A stretch of DNA of 64,000 nt from Gavia stellata. Lineage: Eukaryota; Chordata; Aves; Gaviiformes; Gaviidae. Numbering within the stretch: position 1 is the first letter of the stretch; every line of letters begins with the position of its first letter. The position numbers and the translations under genes were made by a program. Below the pieces are notes generated by a model, which saw only the letters and a program-made list of their open reading frames with translations, ran no database searches and had not been told where the DNA came from. Of this stretch, positions 37,564-50,698 are shown piece after piece. Location of the stretch: positions 73,380,135 through 73,444,134 of the forward strand of contig NC_082595.1 of the NCBI RefSeq assembly GCF_030936135.1. The letters are read 5' to 3'.

Positions 37564-38304
37564 ATGAGCTTAAACAGCTCATCAGGTGTAGAAAGTAAAC
37601 ACCAGTTCAGCCACACCCACTTCATCCTGATCCAGTGGCCCTGCTCTGAACCTGCTAGACAAATAGCAATGCCAGCATTACCAAGTGGCCCAAATCTGCT
37701 AGGAAGTCAGCAGTGTCAGAAACAAAAGAAAACTCTGGCCAGTCGCTCTGCTTCTGCATGGCCAAACTTGCATGCATGTGTGCACTTAACACCATTTATC
37801 TCATTGGCATCTCATTGGCATCTATTTGGCCTTGTCTTCTTTCCTCCTCAAACACTGTCCCCAGCCACACCATTTCTAAACAGAGGCTGGTTCTGCCCAC
37901 CACAGCTCTGTGCAAACACAGAGACACGGCAAAAACCCAAGGGAAGCAGAATGTACTTCATACACAATATTGTCTTTGGCTGGTACAGCACAGCCCTACC
38001 CCAAACGCCACAGAGCTCTTCATGCCTGCAACAGGCATGCTTTAGTCTGGTCCAGGAGAGTGTATCAGAAACAGTCTGGGCTTCCCTGAAAAGACACTGC
38101 ACCTCATGTATGAGGGATGGACAATGGAGTACTCGTGAGGGGCCCACCCCGCTTCTTGTGCCAGCTGGCCTTGGCTGTTCACAACGTGCCCCTTATCAAG
38201 CTTCTCATTCTGATTCTGCAAAGATCTCATCTCATGCAACATTCATTTACAAGGTGATCAGACATATAAATAGCCATCCTTTTGCTGTGGGAAGGGCTCT
38301 TTGA
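37564..38304 (+). other. 246-codon open reading frame without recognised homology
   Basis: The longest ORF in the non-CpG part of the flank, ATG at 37564, stop at 38302-38304. The conceptual product is rich in Ser, His, Pro, Cys and Gln. It shows no signal peptide, domain or motif I know, and no promoter or polyadenylation context is evident. Overlapping frames on both strands are also partly open (37713-38045 +, 37848-38147 -), which points to stop-poor composition rather than selection. It is probably not a gene. Confidence 0.15.
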
Positions 38305-41300
38305 CGACAGTGCCTCTATTCTGGGAAGCAGCTTCCTGGATATTAATTAAGGCAAGAAGAGGGAAAATATGTGGGACCAGCCTTGTGCTAAAAAGGCCTA
38401 TTCCAGAACCATGCTGGGATACTCAGAGCAGGCATATCTGTGCTACTAAAACAGGATGTCCACTAGATATCTTATCCACCTGCTTCTATTGCAGCCTCTC
38501 CAGCCTACAACCGATGTTTTAAGGAAAAGCGTAACACTGTGAAAATGCACAGAAATACACCTGAGGCTCCTGGAACTGAAGCTAGAGAAGACAAGAGAGC
38601 ACCAGAAAGTGTGTGTCTAACAAGTCTATGAGAGAGGGCTAAAGAGAGGAAAAAAGTGCTTCATGAGTAACTGTTAGTTGACTCCTTCCTTTCTCCCCTG
38701 CTGCTCCTCTGAAAGAAGCAATTAAGCCATGCTCAGGATGTCAGTGGCACATCCCGTGACAGTGGAGATCGGTCTTTGTATTCAGCACTGGCGTATGTCT
38801 CAGGAAAGCTCTTCCAGAGCTTCTTTAATAATTTCCAAAGCTCTCACACAGGACCGGTTCTGACATGAGCTAAAGTGTTGCAAACCTTGGTGGGGCAAGG
38901 GTGAGTTCCACAGCCAGCCAGCAGTACCTTGAGAAACCTTGTGGTTTCCTTCTAGGAAGTGTGTTGCTCTGTATTGTTCCTCTACACCACTCAGCAGAGC
39001 TGTATGGGTAACGAGCTCTTGGTCTTACTCTGGAAGCCAGCATGGAACGAACGCTAATGAATATGTCTTGACTTTTTGGGTTAAGTGTTACTAGAAGTAG
39101 TTTCTGAAAATTCTGCAGAGGACTTCAAGTAAAAGCCACCTTTTGCCACTGTATTTCTTCCTGGCATCTCTGTCACAGGGCCCAGCAGCTCACATCAGGC
39201 ATTGCCACATACTTGGTTTCAAAATATCCTGGAATGGGCCAAGAATGGGCCACCTAGCTGCACTGGATGTCTTCTAGAGGAACTCAGGACACTGAGGCCA
39301 AGGGAGCCCTCTCTTCAGGGGCTGGCTCTGAGGTGACTAAGAGCTGTCACAGACTCTGGCAGCCAGCTGGGTAAATGTCCCATGTGGATGGGATTTCTCA
39401 TGCTCTACCACAAGCATTCCAGGGTGGTCTGTCTCAGCAATCAACTGAGCTGCTAGGAATGGTAGTTCCTGACATTTCTCTGCTTGGAGGTGTTACAGGA
39501 ATAATCAGACTCTCCCTCTTCGGCCTCTACATAGAAAGGGGCTTTCTCTGCTATCCTTCTAGCTGTATGATTGAGAGAGTGTAAACTGAGGTCAGCCACT
39601 TCTTATCTAAGAGTGAGAACCCAGAAACAATGAACTGTATCAGCAGACTTCAGAACACTGTCAGTGTCATAAACAATGTCATTGGCTTCTCATACAGCTC
39701 ATCACATCCATGCATGGCTTCATTTTGCCCCAGCTCACATAATCTCTGAGACATGCTGTCATTGCTTTTCCAGGGCTGAACAAGACGCACTTCCTCCTTG
39801 GGTACAGTCCCTCCATTGCAGCAGTGGGCTCCTAGGTATGCCTTAGAAGACAGGACGATCCCCCACGCTGTTCCTTCCCTCACTAAATCCTTTGGACATC
39901 ATTCTCATTTCCATCCTGGTGGAGTGGAGATCCTCACTCCTTATCTCTCCTTCCTGTGTCTTACAAGTATGAATTTTCATTGTAATGCTTAGTCCAAACA
40001 GACTCAGTCCCTTTTGATGCAGCTGTATTTCTTTCTTTTCTTGATATCGCTAATTGTTGTCAGACTTGTGGCGTTAACTGAAGTAGTATCTACTGCTTTA
40101 TCTCTGGTATACTGATTATATTTTAATAACATCAAAATGTAACGCACTTTGCTTTTATTGAGAATAATTCACTAACTACTCTGTGCACGTGATTGAGGGG
40201 ATAGGGAAAAGGAGAGGGTGATTATCTACCACTCATAAATTTGGGGAGGGGGGGCTGTACACAGGTTTCTCAAGCAGTATGACTAGTCAGAAATGTGCAA
40301 AAACCCTCTCTAGAAAAAAGGCTCCTTCCTTCCCACAGCTGGAGTGGGAAGGGGCCAGTGACAAATACCATCCCTTCCAGCTGGTAAGGAATGGTCATTA
40401 CTTCTTCCCTTAGGATGGAACAGCAATCACATGCAGTTGTTTGAACCCTGTGCTGCTGCTGAAAGCAGATTTAACTTCCTCAGTCTCTGTTCCCATTTCC
40501 ATGGCACCTGCATGCCATGGTTCACCATAGACAAAGTGCATTTCACCAGTTATTGCTTAGACCTCCTGGATGCAGTGCCTAGATTCAGCCATGTATCTTT
40601 GGCATATAGTGCTTCATTTCTACTTGACTGGAAAACATTATGATACTGGTGTTACGAGTATTTATTGCCTGTTCTACAGAAGTGCTTAGATTCCAACCCA
40701 AGAAGTGTCTCAGATGTTAGGTGTTACTGAGACAGGACATAAAAAAGAGTCCTTAGGCCAGAGTTTACAGTCCAGAAAAAAAGTACATGGAACAGGCTGT
40801 TAAACAAATAATTGGGTAGGGAAAAGTATCAGATGGAAAAAAGGGGCTGGGAAAGATAATGTAGAAATCTAAAATAAAACAAGTTTTGAGATCAAAGTTG
40901 GATTTTACTTATGCATTTATGGTTTGGTCAGAAAATAGTTTGCCAATCAAACCCACACGCTAGCTGGGTCTCTTCTTGACTGACCTGTTAAATTGGGTAG
41001 TTGTATATTTTGCACCTGCCATTAATAAAGTATGTTGGTTGTCATTAACAATGTGAAATATCATAGTATTTTTAAGCCATGATGCAAAATATCTAGTTCT
41101 TAAATACATTTCCCATGAGGAAACAGCTAACAGGTAGTCAATGGGGAGAGACAGACATCCTACCTCTCATGGGAACCTACTTTAGAATAAAGTCTCTATT
41201 GACTGAAGCAAGTCTAGATGACTGAAGTTAGGTCAGATGAATCCCACGTGCATACAGGATGTAAGCATACCTTTCAACATACACATGCAATCTTATAGAC

Positions 41301-41559
41301 ACATAACATGCATCATAATGGTATATTAAATTAAGATGAAGATGTAAGATAATCTTAAAAGACAGGAAACCTCACAACCAAGGTTGGCCATACAGTCTTA
41401 ATTTGACTTCACTGTGTATATGTGTTATGATTGGGTTTTAATTATAAGATCATAAAATGTGCTTTTCCATTGGACTTCTGATTCACGAACTGTGCAGGAC
41501 AGACTATGGAATCCCTCACTGCTGTACCTCAGTGTTAGCAGAATGCTACTTAATTTCTA

Positions 41560-41680
41560 GACCACCCCTCTGGGGTAACGTAGTGATCTCATCACTGTTT
41601 TACAAACCAGGGATTTATGATGCACAGAAATTACGATTAGAAGTGTCACCTTTCCCAGCCTCAGTCTCCTAAGACAGGGA
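41560..41680 (-). repeat. Possible MIR-like remnant
   Basis: ATCACTGTTTTACAAACCAG followed by ATGCACAGAAATTACGATTA resembles the MIR core pattern CCCATTTTACAGATGGGGAAACTGAGGCACAGAG. Divergence is high and the orientation is uncertain. Confidence 0.25.
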
Positions 41681-44600
41681 TTTTCAGAGTACTCAGGTGT
41701 ATGTAGTCCTTTTCTCAAGCACGGTACAACTTCAGTTGTAGTCTTTGGTAGTCCTACACACTGCAGACTACTGATCCTCAAGTCAGGCACCAGACGACAT
41801 GATCACCACTTAGAAAACAAAAGTGAGCAGTGACTAGCAAAAGTTTCACTAAGTGAATTCCCAAATACCATGGCGAGCCTACGAAGGTGAAAAGGTGCTG
41901 AAGTAAAGTGCTGTTCCTCAGGGTTTGTCCAGTGACTCTAACCATGACACCATCCTTCTTCTATAAACCCCTGTCTCATGTCTTATGTCTTTCGTACTTC
42001 TGCAACAAATGAGGTATGAAGGGAGGGAAAGCACCCTCCTTCACTGTACAAACCTGATCACCCCCAAAACAAGCTTTTTCCATAGAGAGAATGAAACAGA
42101 ATTCCAGTGGAGAAATAGCAGGTGGCCATGTACTTCAAGACCCCATCATAATGCCTTTTCACAGGGGACTGGGTAAAAACAATTTTAATGCTGGCATTGC
42201 CTGATTTTTCTAGATTTGACTCTGCAACCTTAACAAGGTTTTTAAAAATAATTTTGTCTGCAGTGTCTTAGGGGTTTTAAAAAAGCAAATGAGAACAAAA
42301 ACAAAACCAAAAGTTCTATCTTGTAGCAGCATGTTATTATCGCCATGGTCCCACAGTTGGTTTAGAACTTCTAAATCCTCTTTCTGCTGACTTCTGCCAA
42401 AATGACAGACAGCGATAGCATGTTTTCATCCTTCATGGTGTGATATTATACTAGGTCAGACATGGGGTTTCACAGAGACGTGCAGGAAGAAGAATAGTGT
42501 GACATACTCATCCCAAGGCCTCTGTAGACAGATGTGCTTTACTGGTTAACAGAATATCCTTTCTGCTTGTTCCTTCCCTCTTTGATCCCTCCTGTCTCGT
42601 CTCTTCCAGCACGTTTTTTTCCCCCTGTCTCTGGCTCCAGGTATTAATCCCATTCTCTTTGCCTGTACTACCTCTCATTTTATTCTCTGCTCTGTCAATC
42701 CTGTGAGTTCATTTGATTTCAGTGTCCTGCCCTATCACCAGGCTAACCCTCCACTCCTCCCCATGTGTCCGGCCTGGATCTTCCTGGCTCCCACTTCCAA
42801 TTCCAGTCCCAGATTCTTTCTCCTACTTTCCATCCCCAAAACATTTATGTTGAAAAATACAGTCAATCACTTAAGAGCATCTAAGTATTCTTCAAAATGC
42901 ATAAATGGAAAGGTATCGTTCTTTTTCTGGGAGATCTGCTTATTTGGAGCTGACACCTATTATTTAATCAGAAGGCAAACGGTTCACAGCCCTCATGCTA
43001 ATCATGCACTGTTCGTCCAGGGTGATGCTGCACTCTGCTGGATGCGGCTAGTTCCGTCACTTGCATTTTTTAGGCTCGCCTATTTTCCTGCAATTAGTTT
43101 GTATTTAGCACTTTTTAGTACAAGTACAGTTTTAGCACAAATAATTTCTACTTTGCAGCACTGGTTTTCGTGAAAGCTAACTGACATCCCTCTTTCTGAT
43201 TTGGCTTCCATTATACCCAAATCCTAAGATATAAGAGAATTAGAGGAAGAAAAAAAGATGAAGGAGTGGAAATACATCCGACCATCCAGGTGTTTCCTTT
43301 GTGCTCGCCAGACCTCAGTTCTGCAAGTGCCATCTTTTGTGAGAGAGGTCTCCATAGTCCATGCCCCTTTGACCAAACATCCCAACTATGATAGGCTCCA
43401 GGCATCTTTCTGTAGCTTCTCTTCCTTAGAAGCACTGCTAAGGAAAAGTCTGCATGAAATTTGCAAACAATCAAGGACTCAACCGGTCTAATTAAAACAG
43501 AATGTACTAAGAATGTATAGGAAAACTGGAGTGGACCAAAAGGACTTGTCTGAGTAACTAACTCAAGTTTACTCAGCAAATGTCAGGCCAGGGAGGTACA
43601 TCTTGGATTCATTACAAAGGAAGCAATATCTTACTTGTCCTCCGCTCCTATCCTCGGGCAGCTGTCAGCAAGACAATCTCTTCCTTCCTCTCCTTTCTGA
43701 TCCTCTTGACTACAGCGTCTCAGAGACACAGCCTCTAGTGTCCGACGTTCCTCGTCCCTACTGCTCCCACAAACACCGTTCCTTTATAGCCTGTGACCAC
43801 TTTTGATGTTCAAGTTGTGACAGATTTCATTACCTTATAACATGGGCTGGTCGCAGTTACATTTCAACAATGAAATGTCTGCACCATCTGGGATAAGAGT
43901 CTCTCTTCTCTCTACAGTGGTTAACACCTTCTAACATGACCCTCATCCCTGCCCCCTCCAGCTAACTCTGGAGTTATATTTCCCAATTTCCTTTCTCAGA
44001 ACTTGGCATTTCAAAAGCCTCTTTGATCTTGCCATCACCTCGGCATGCCTGAAGGGTAAAGAAGTGTAGACCGTGGTTTGCATGTCAGTCTCCCCTCATT
44101 CAAGGTGTTGGACTGGCTAGGTCGATTTGTCCATAAAGCAACAAGACTGGTATTTTTGTACCATGTTATTATTGATACTTCTCCTCCATAACACCGATGA
44201 ATTATTGACAAATTAAAGTCCATCCATCCCAGTGGCTAGGGACTTTGCTACCTTTTGGTCCATGGCGTTTGTTTAATTCTATATTTCTCATATCTAACGC
44301 GTTTGATTCCTGTTTGACTTGAATTGTTGGCAAAGCAAAAGAAGATTCCATCAGTGGAATGGCAAGCGTAACAAAAGTAGAACACTGCATTTCTGACTCC
44401 TTATGGCAGAGACAGGGATGCAGGATCTGAAAGGCCACGCCTATAAAGAGCAAGTCCAGTCAAACTTTGCATTAAAAAATTAAACCATGTGTTCACAAAG
44501 GAACGGTGTCATACTACTTAGCTGGTAATACCCTGATCCCGTAAAAGTGTAAATGGCATTAATTTTGCTCCTCCCATGCTATGCAGCAATAAAAGGCAGA

Positions 44601-45111
44601 ATTTTATTCTACAGAAGCCCAGGACAATTTCAAGTGATAAAAATTTCACTATAGGACAACCTCAAAAATCTGTTACGCTCTTTCCCTGGCTCCAGTTCTG
44701 GTAATTTCCTTCTGATGCTGTCCCTAACATAAGCACTTCCAGATCCCCAAAGGCCATGAACACAGGAAGGACCCAGTGGACCTCTTCTTTTGCCATATTA
44801 TTTTGCATACTCATAAACCAGCTGCTGTTTCTGAGCTGTTCCCATACAGTTTAGCATAACTGCCAGGAGGCTCCTCTTAGAAAATAACAAGTATTTCCCC
44901 TTAGCTCATCCCTTTCACCATCCATCTCACATTTCAGAAACAGTTTTTATTAAGCAGCTATGTGCTTATTCTGCCAGTTGAGATGCTACTGCCATAGCTA
45001 AACTGTAACAGTAGGCATTGCGTGCTGAGAAGTGTAGATATCAGAGACACTGCGATTTCAGAAGAGAACTGGGATCTCTTGGTACTTGTGGTGCCAAATA
45101 GTATTGCTGAC

Positions 45112-45196
45112 ATTATTATTATTATTATTGTTGTTGTTGTTGTTGTTATTATTATTCCACTAGGCAATTATTATTATTATTCTTCCACTAGGCAAT
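45112..45196 (+). repeat. Compound ATT/GTT microsatellite with a 28-base duplication
   Basis: About six ATT units, then about six GTT units, then ATT units. The unit TTCCACTAGGCAAT occurs at 45155-45168 and again at 45183-45196, each time after an ATT run, so a 28-base unit was duplicated. Confidence 0.9.
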
Positions 45197-45539
45197 GCTG
45201 ACTTCTGGAACAAAATGTCATGCTAAAAGGATTAGTTCCCATTAATCTTGACTGAAATGTGTGTTGAAAAGATGCTAAGAGTTACCGGCATAACCTGTTT
45301 CACATTTTAAATTGAAACTTTATTTTTTTAAATTTGGAAGTGCACATCCATTTGGAATTTTAGCTAATTCATGCTGAAATGGGTGGAAAAGTGTTAAGGT
45401 CAAAATAAAACATACTTTTCATTTTTCAGTGGACTTGGTTTAGTTTCTCTTCAGATCATTGGGTCACGAAAATGTTTGAAGCGTTGCCTTTTTGACCGGT
45501 TTTAGAGCAGGACTTCCCGTTTTGTGCTATAAACCTTTC

Positions 45540-46960
45540 CTGCACAGCTACGACGCCACTCGCCGGGGCGGGTAGGTGCAAATTACCGACCAGGCCCGCA
45601 GACGACAGCAGGCTTGTGGGCGACAGCAACCCCGCTTGGGGTGAACACAAGCGAGTACAGAATAAACGTGGAGAGCATTTAGGCCACGAGGCAGGACCTG
45701 GACTCCGGCGGACTTGGATCAAGTCCCGGGAGGTGCCAAGGACACAGAAAAGCCCCGAGGCTTGGCACGGCACCTCAGCTTCTTCAAAACGGCAGCGCCG
45801 GTGGCAGCTCCCTCCCAGGCCGTTTTCCCGCCTTTTCTAACGTTCTGAGGGCAGAGAGCGCTCCAGGCAACCCCGGGCGCCCCGGCTCCAGCTCCCATCG
45901 CCCTGCTCGCTCTCGGGGCACTCAGTGTATGTAAGGTGCTGCTACGGCTCGCTGCGAGCGCCGCCCCTACCTCCGCTGCCCTCCGCGCCCCTGCAACTCA
46001 CCGGCGCACCCCGCTCCGCCGCCCCTGCACACCTGCGTCCCGCCCGCTGCCTCCCCGCCACTCCACAGCGATGACGGGTGTGGGGCCCTCGCGGAGCGGG
46101 TCGCTGCGGGCAGCAGCCGACTCACCCTCCCCGGCCCTGAGCCCCCGAGCCGCAGCTGGCAACGGCGAGGCGGAGCGCCGTGCGGCTGGGAAAGGCGATC
46201 GGTCCGCTGGACGCGGCGCACCGCGGCTCCGAGCCAGCCGGGCTGCGGCGGGGGGAGAGCCTGCCCCTCGGGGTGCTTTGCCGCCGACCTCCATGAGAGG
46301 GGGCTCCGGCTCTTCTCGTGGCTCGGTCTTCCCAGCGCTGCCTCCTTTCTGCAGCCCGGGGTGACCGGGTGTCCGCGGCGGAGGCTTGGGACGGGGTGAC
46401 AGGAGAGAGCGTTAGCGTGAAACTTCATTGGGCGGCATTTGGCTAATTGGGGGACGTGGGCAGCGGAGGGGAAACAGCAGTGGGTTTCCCCTTCTCCGTC
46501 GCCGGCGGTGGAATTGCTGCTCCCCCCCCTTACGGGCCTGGTGCCGGGGCAGGAGCGGCCGCTGGGCAGAGCCGGACCCGGGGTGGGCAGTGTCGGGAGC
46601 CCTTCGCCCGCCTCGGCTCCCGCACGGCCCGAGCAGGGCCCCTGCCTCCTCCCGCCCTCGCCCCGGAGCAGCCTGTCGGCCCCCGGGGTAGCGAAACCCC
46701 TCAGGGCCAAGAGGCTTAAGTAGCTTTTCCTTCAGAAGGAGGCAAAACTAGCGGTAGGAACCGCTGTCTGCAAGGCAGCCGCTGTGAGGAGCGAGGGACG
46801 CGGCGGGCGCTCCCCCTTGGGGCCGCGGCAGCACTGCGGGGCGGCTGGGCCTGGCTCGGGCGCGGGGCTGGGGAGGGAGAGCCCGCACGGGTCCGGGGGG
46901 AGCTCCCGGCAGCATGCCGTCTCATGTGCGGGCTAGCCAGGCTGCTGGGCTCCACACAGG
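45540..46960. promoter_or_regulatory. Orphan CpG island about 10 kb upstream of NT5E
   Basis: A sharply bounded, CpG-dense 1.4 kb island with no recognised gene. Two ATTGG motifs (CCAAT on the - strand) lie at 46427-46431 and 46446-46450. About 300-430 bases further along the - strand come two strong donors, AGG|GTGAGT (printed ACTCACCCT, 46120-46128) and CCG|GTGAGT (printed 45996-46004). The many long frames on both strands (for example 45936-46364 +, 45967-46710 -) are expected from GC content alone. The likely role is the promoter of an unannotated, possibly noncoding, transcript, an alternative NT5E first exon, or an unexpressed island. Confidence 0.7.
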
Positions 46961-49900
46961 AGGGCCAGAGATCTCTCGAAATGGATGTGGCTGAGGAGGT
47001 GGCTCGTACTCCCTGTCAGTGTCAGGATAATCCCAGTCTGAGTCTCAGCTGACTGTAGTCCCAGGTGGAAAAGGGACGCTCAAATCATAATTCCCAAGTA
47101 TTGCCATATTTCAAAATATTTGGGGTTCTGCAGTAGATCTAAAACCGGAGTAAAAGCTGGCACGGAAAAGGCTTACTGCTGGTATCTTTCATCCGAAGCT
47201 GTTATCTTCTCTCCTGCTTGCGTCGTCAGAGAGAAAAATCTAAAAATGACATTTGGTTTAGATTACAAAAATAACAACAAGATAAAGTAGCCGTGAGAGA
47301 GCAAAGCTTGTGTGTCTCTTTGCTAACAGAGTGCAACAGGCCTAGGAACAAAATGGCTGCTGCCGCTGCACATCAGCAGCAGCGATGGAAAAGTAGGGAA
47401 AATGCACACAGCTCCTGCTTCCCAGCTATGACCCTTGATGGCATCCATCCTTCTTTGCAAGTCTAAGGAACTGTTTTTTGCACTGAAACTGGTGGGTGTT
47501 TGCATTTGCAACTTACTAAACAATGTGCAATTTTTAGTATTTTGCTTGACTTTTTAAGAGTCTTCAGGCAGTTAGTCTAGTATTAACCCTAAGATGCAGT
47601 TTATGAATATTATAAGGGTTTGGATATTCCAAATCTGCATATAATTTCCAGTGTATAGTAGGGAAAGTGTGCGGTTGATATCATTTCAGCGGGATTTTAT
47701 CTCACCAAAGGTGTTAGCTTCAGTCATGCTACTCCTTCAGTTGAAGGGAGAGACCTGAGTCTAGTATGCAGTGGGAGCAGTGGTTGTCCTCACAGAAAGC
47801 TCCAAGTGTGTGGATCTCTTCCAGCTATGAACTCTGTTTTGAAAGGACAGTTGATATAGGTGATAAAATTTAAAATTATAAGTAACCCTGAGATGCTGAA
47901 TACTTGAAGGATGGGTAACGTCACAGGTGAAGGGAAAAAAAAAAATCGCTTTCCTGTTTTCTCACAGTTCTGTCATAGATGTGATGTTCTAAGTATATAA
48001 GTCAGGCAAGGTTTGGAGAGAGAGTTAACATGTTTTATTGGGTTAGCTTATATAGTTGGAAAAATACGTACAAGCTCTTGGGCACATAAGTACTTCTTCA
48101 GAGAGCTTGCCTGTTTTTTCCAGTTATATCCTGTTTTTTGACATTCAGCTGAATATCTGAATTTCCAGGTGTCTGAATTTGTCAGAGCGTTTCAAGGCCT
48201 TTCTCAGAGCCTATTATAGAAATCCTGTAATTTATGTCTGAAATTTCTTTCGACTTACTTCTTTTAAAACTAGGTGTATGCATAAGCAGTTCTCTGATTG
48301 CATCCCTAATATGTGTGTGTGTGCACCCTTAAATATCAATATAAATAACTGAAATGGAAAGAGAAATATGCAAAAAATTATTTCCAACAAAACAAGGTTG
48401 GTTATCAAAATATTTAAGGATACAGAAGACCATAAATGTATCGTGCAGGCAGTAAGAACATTTTGTATTGCATAGACAATTTAGGATGTGCCACTTTCCA
48501 GTCAACTCTTACCTTCCCAGTAATAGATATTAACCATCAGAGGGCAGTCCTGATCCTACAAAGAAATAATGTGGTTTGCTAGAACAATGGTGAACAGTCA
48601 GACTTTCCTAATCTGGAAACATGCTTTACATGATTTATATCCCATTGGCATCTGGATTATGAGTCAACAGATGATAAAGTCAGATATTTATGACACCTCC
48701 ATTTACCACCCTTTACGGCACAGTGCTAAATACCGTATAACTGATGCACTTGATTTAAAAGTCACTTGCAGCATAGTAGTTCTGGTGATTTCTTCACAAT
48801 TTAATATAGTGCTTAGCTCAGGCTGTGAAAGAAGTTTGCTAAAAGAGATTATTGACAATAGGGTCTGTGTTTCTTTAGCAATGTCCTTAGTGTCCATATA
48901 AGAGTCTTGGTCTGTGTCAAGATGCTGTCTGGTATAGTATAGCATGTTCTTACTAACATTCACCTAGGAGCAGCTTATTTGGCTTTATGTGAGAGGAGAG
49001 GCAGTCAGATAGGTTAGGTGTGTGCTTAGCAGAGAAGTGTAGTAAGCTTTAGTATTTCCTTTCATATGGTCTCACACCCCTGCAAATTTTGCCTTATATG
49101 TCCCTTTATAGGAATGTCTTTTTTTTTTTCCTGTGAGAAACATTCGTAAAGTATGCATTTCTTTTTTTCAATGCACTTCCATTCTCTGTTTGAAAGGGAG
49201 CACTTTTTTCTCCTTGCAAAAGCAAAAACTTGAAAACAGCTCGATTTCTGAGTTTATAACAGAATGCTTACAAAACCAACAAATCAACTACCGAAATGTT
49301 TTTCTTTTCTTTTTTTTTTTTTTCCTTAAGAAGCTTTGCGTGTTGTTTGCTGATGTTTTACAAGTCCTGATGGCAACCCCTGACTCTTAAGACAGGCATG
49401 GAAAGTGGTGGGAACCTGTCATACCTTTTTCTACCCTCAGCCTCAGCCCCACAGTGTATTAGCATGTTTATTCCTTGAGAACAGGCAACTTCATGCAATT
49501 GGTTATATACACTCTCCTTGTAACAGTGTCAAGACTGCATAGAGGGATATGCAGGAAATCGGAATGTATCCAAGCGGAGGGAACAGCAGGCACTGCTTAC
49601 ATGTTTGATCCAAGACCTCAGGGGTAGGGTTCTCGTTTGGTCTCTGGTCTGGGCTCTGTATTCGTCCCAGTGTTCCCATCTGTGCTTTATCTGACACTGA
49701 TGCTGGTGCTTGAACGTGGCAAAAGATTTCCATTTTAATGGGTAAATCCTGTTGCCTCTTTTTGGGGGGAGGCAGGTTTGGATTGTGTGTTCAGGAACCT
49801 GTTGTGCCATTCAGTTTAGCTCCAGTACTCTGCTGTTTGAACTTCAATGTACACATGGTTTCAACAATGTTGAAATTTCTTCATGCTGCCATGACAGTAC

Positions 49901-50572
49901 AAACTGGGTTTACATCTAGCTTGACCTAAAATCCTAAATCCCACCCCAAATCAATGGGTCTCCATAAGAGTTCTTGGAGAGAATTTGCTGGCTTTTGCCA
50001 CTGCCATCCTGTTGGCTGATGGCTGGAAAGCTAAGATGGGTAGGCAGTTTCAGAGGTATTTTTTAAGTTGCCTGGAGTGCAGGAGGGAAAGTTGTGTCCT
50101 TCATATTGTCATAATAGGCTTATTAAATTAGATTTTACTTTTCTAGAATTGGTCCGCATGCTAAGGCAATAGGCAAATAACACAAAAGAGGTCTGATTAG
50201 GTATTACTATGTCTCATATAGATGGCAGAAATACACAATATGCGTTGTTTTTTATGACTAAAACTGTCTGTTTCCTGGATGTAACTTACTGTTGAATACT
50301 TGGGGTTTTAGGAAGTTCTGCTGTTGAGTCAGCTCTTTGTTTATAGTGTAGATTCAGAAATGCTTTTAACTAAGCAAATTCATCCAAACTTTTCTGTGGC
50401 TTGTTAAAATGTCGTCACTGATAGCAAAGAATATGAAAACAAAGTATGGGTTGGGAGGACTGAAGGGAGGACATGCCAAAGGTTGATTTCTCTTCAGCAG
50501 GTCAAATGTTTCCAAGCTGCAAACAAGAAACATTTTTAATGGCCTGGCACACTCACAGGGAGCTGCCTGAGG
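46961..50572. other. Intergenic sequence
   Basis: AT-rich sequence with no gene or repeat family recognised. T-runs occur near 49112-49122 and 49310-49323. Open frames (for example 48569-48901) show no homology I know. Confidence 0.6.
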
Positions 50573-50573
50573 T

Positions 50574-50698
50574 GAGAGAGACAGAGACAGAGAGAGACAG
50601 AGAGTGTGTGTGTGTGTGTGCGTCTGTGTGTGTCTGTGTGTGTGTGTGTCTGTCTGTCTGTCTGTGTCTGTGTGCGTGCGTGTGTGTGTGTGTGTGTA
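50574..50698 (+). repeat. Compound GA / TG / TCTG microsatellite
   Basis: A GAGACA-type purine run (50574-50603) is followed by about 95 bases of TG repeats interrupted by TCTG units and CG steps. An ORF through it (50473-50745) is an artefact. Confidence 0.95.

Larger units (their letters stand above)
36124..45500. other. Intergenic sequence upstream of NT5E
   Basis: No conserved exon, RNA gene or clear transposon was recognised. An unusually long open frame lies at 37564-38304 (+). A possible MIR-like remnant lies at 41560-41680 and a compound trinucleotide repeat at 45112-45196. Splice-like signals occur only at background level as far as I can see. Confidence 0.6.

Noticed and set aside
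45936..46955. Multiple ORFs in the second CpG island (up to 247 codons)
   Set aside because: All six frames are partly open and the sequences are compositionally driven. None matches a family I know. The island itself is kept as a finding, the ORFs are not.
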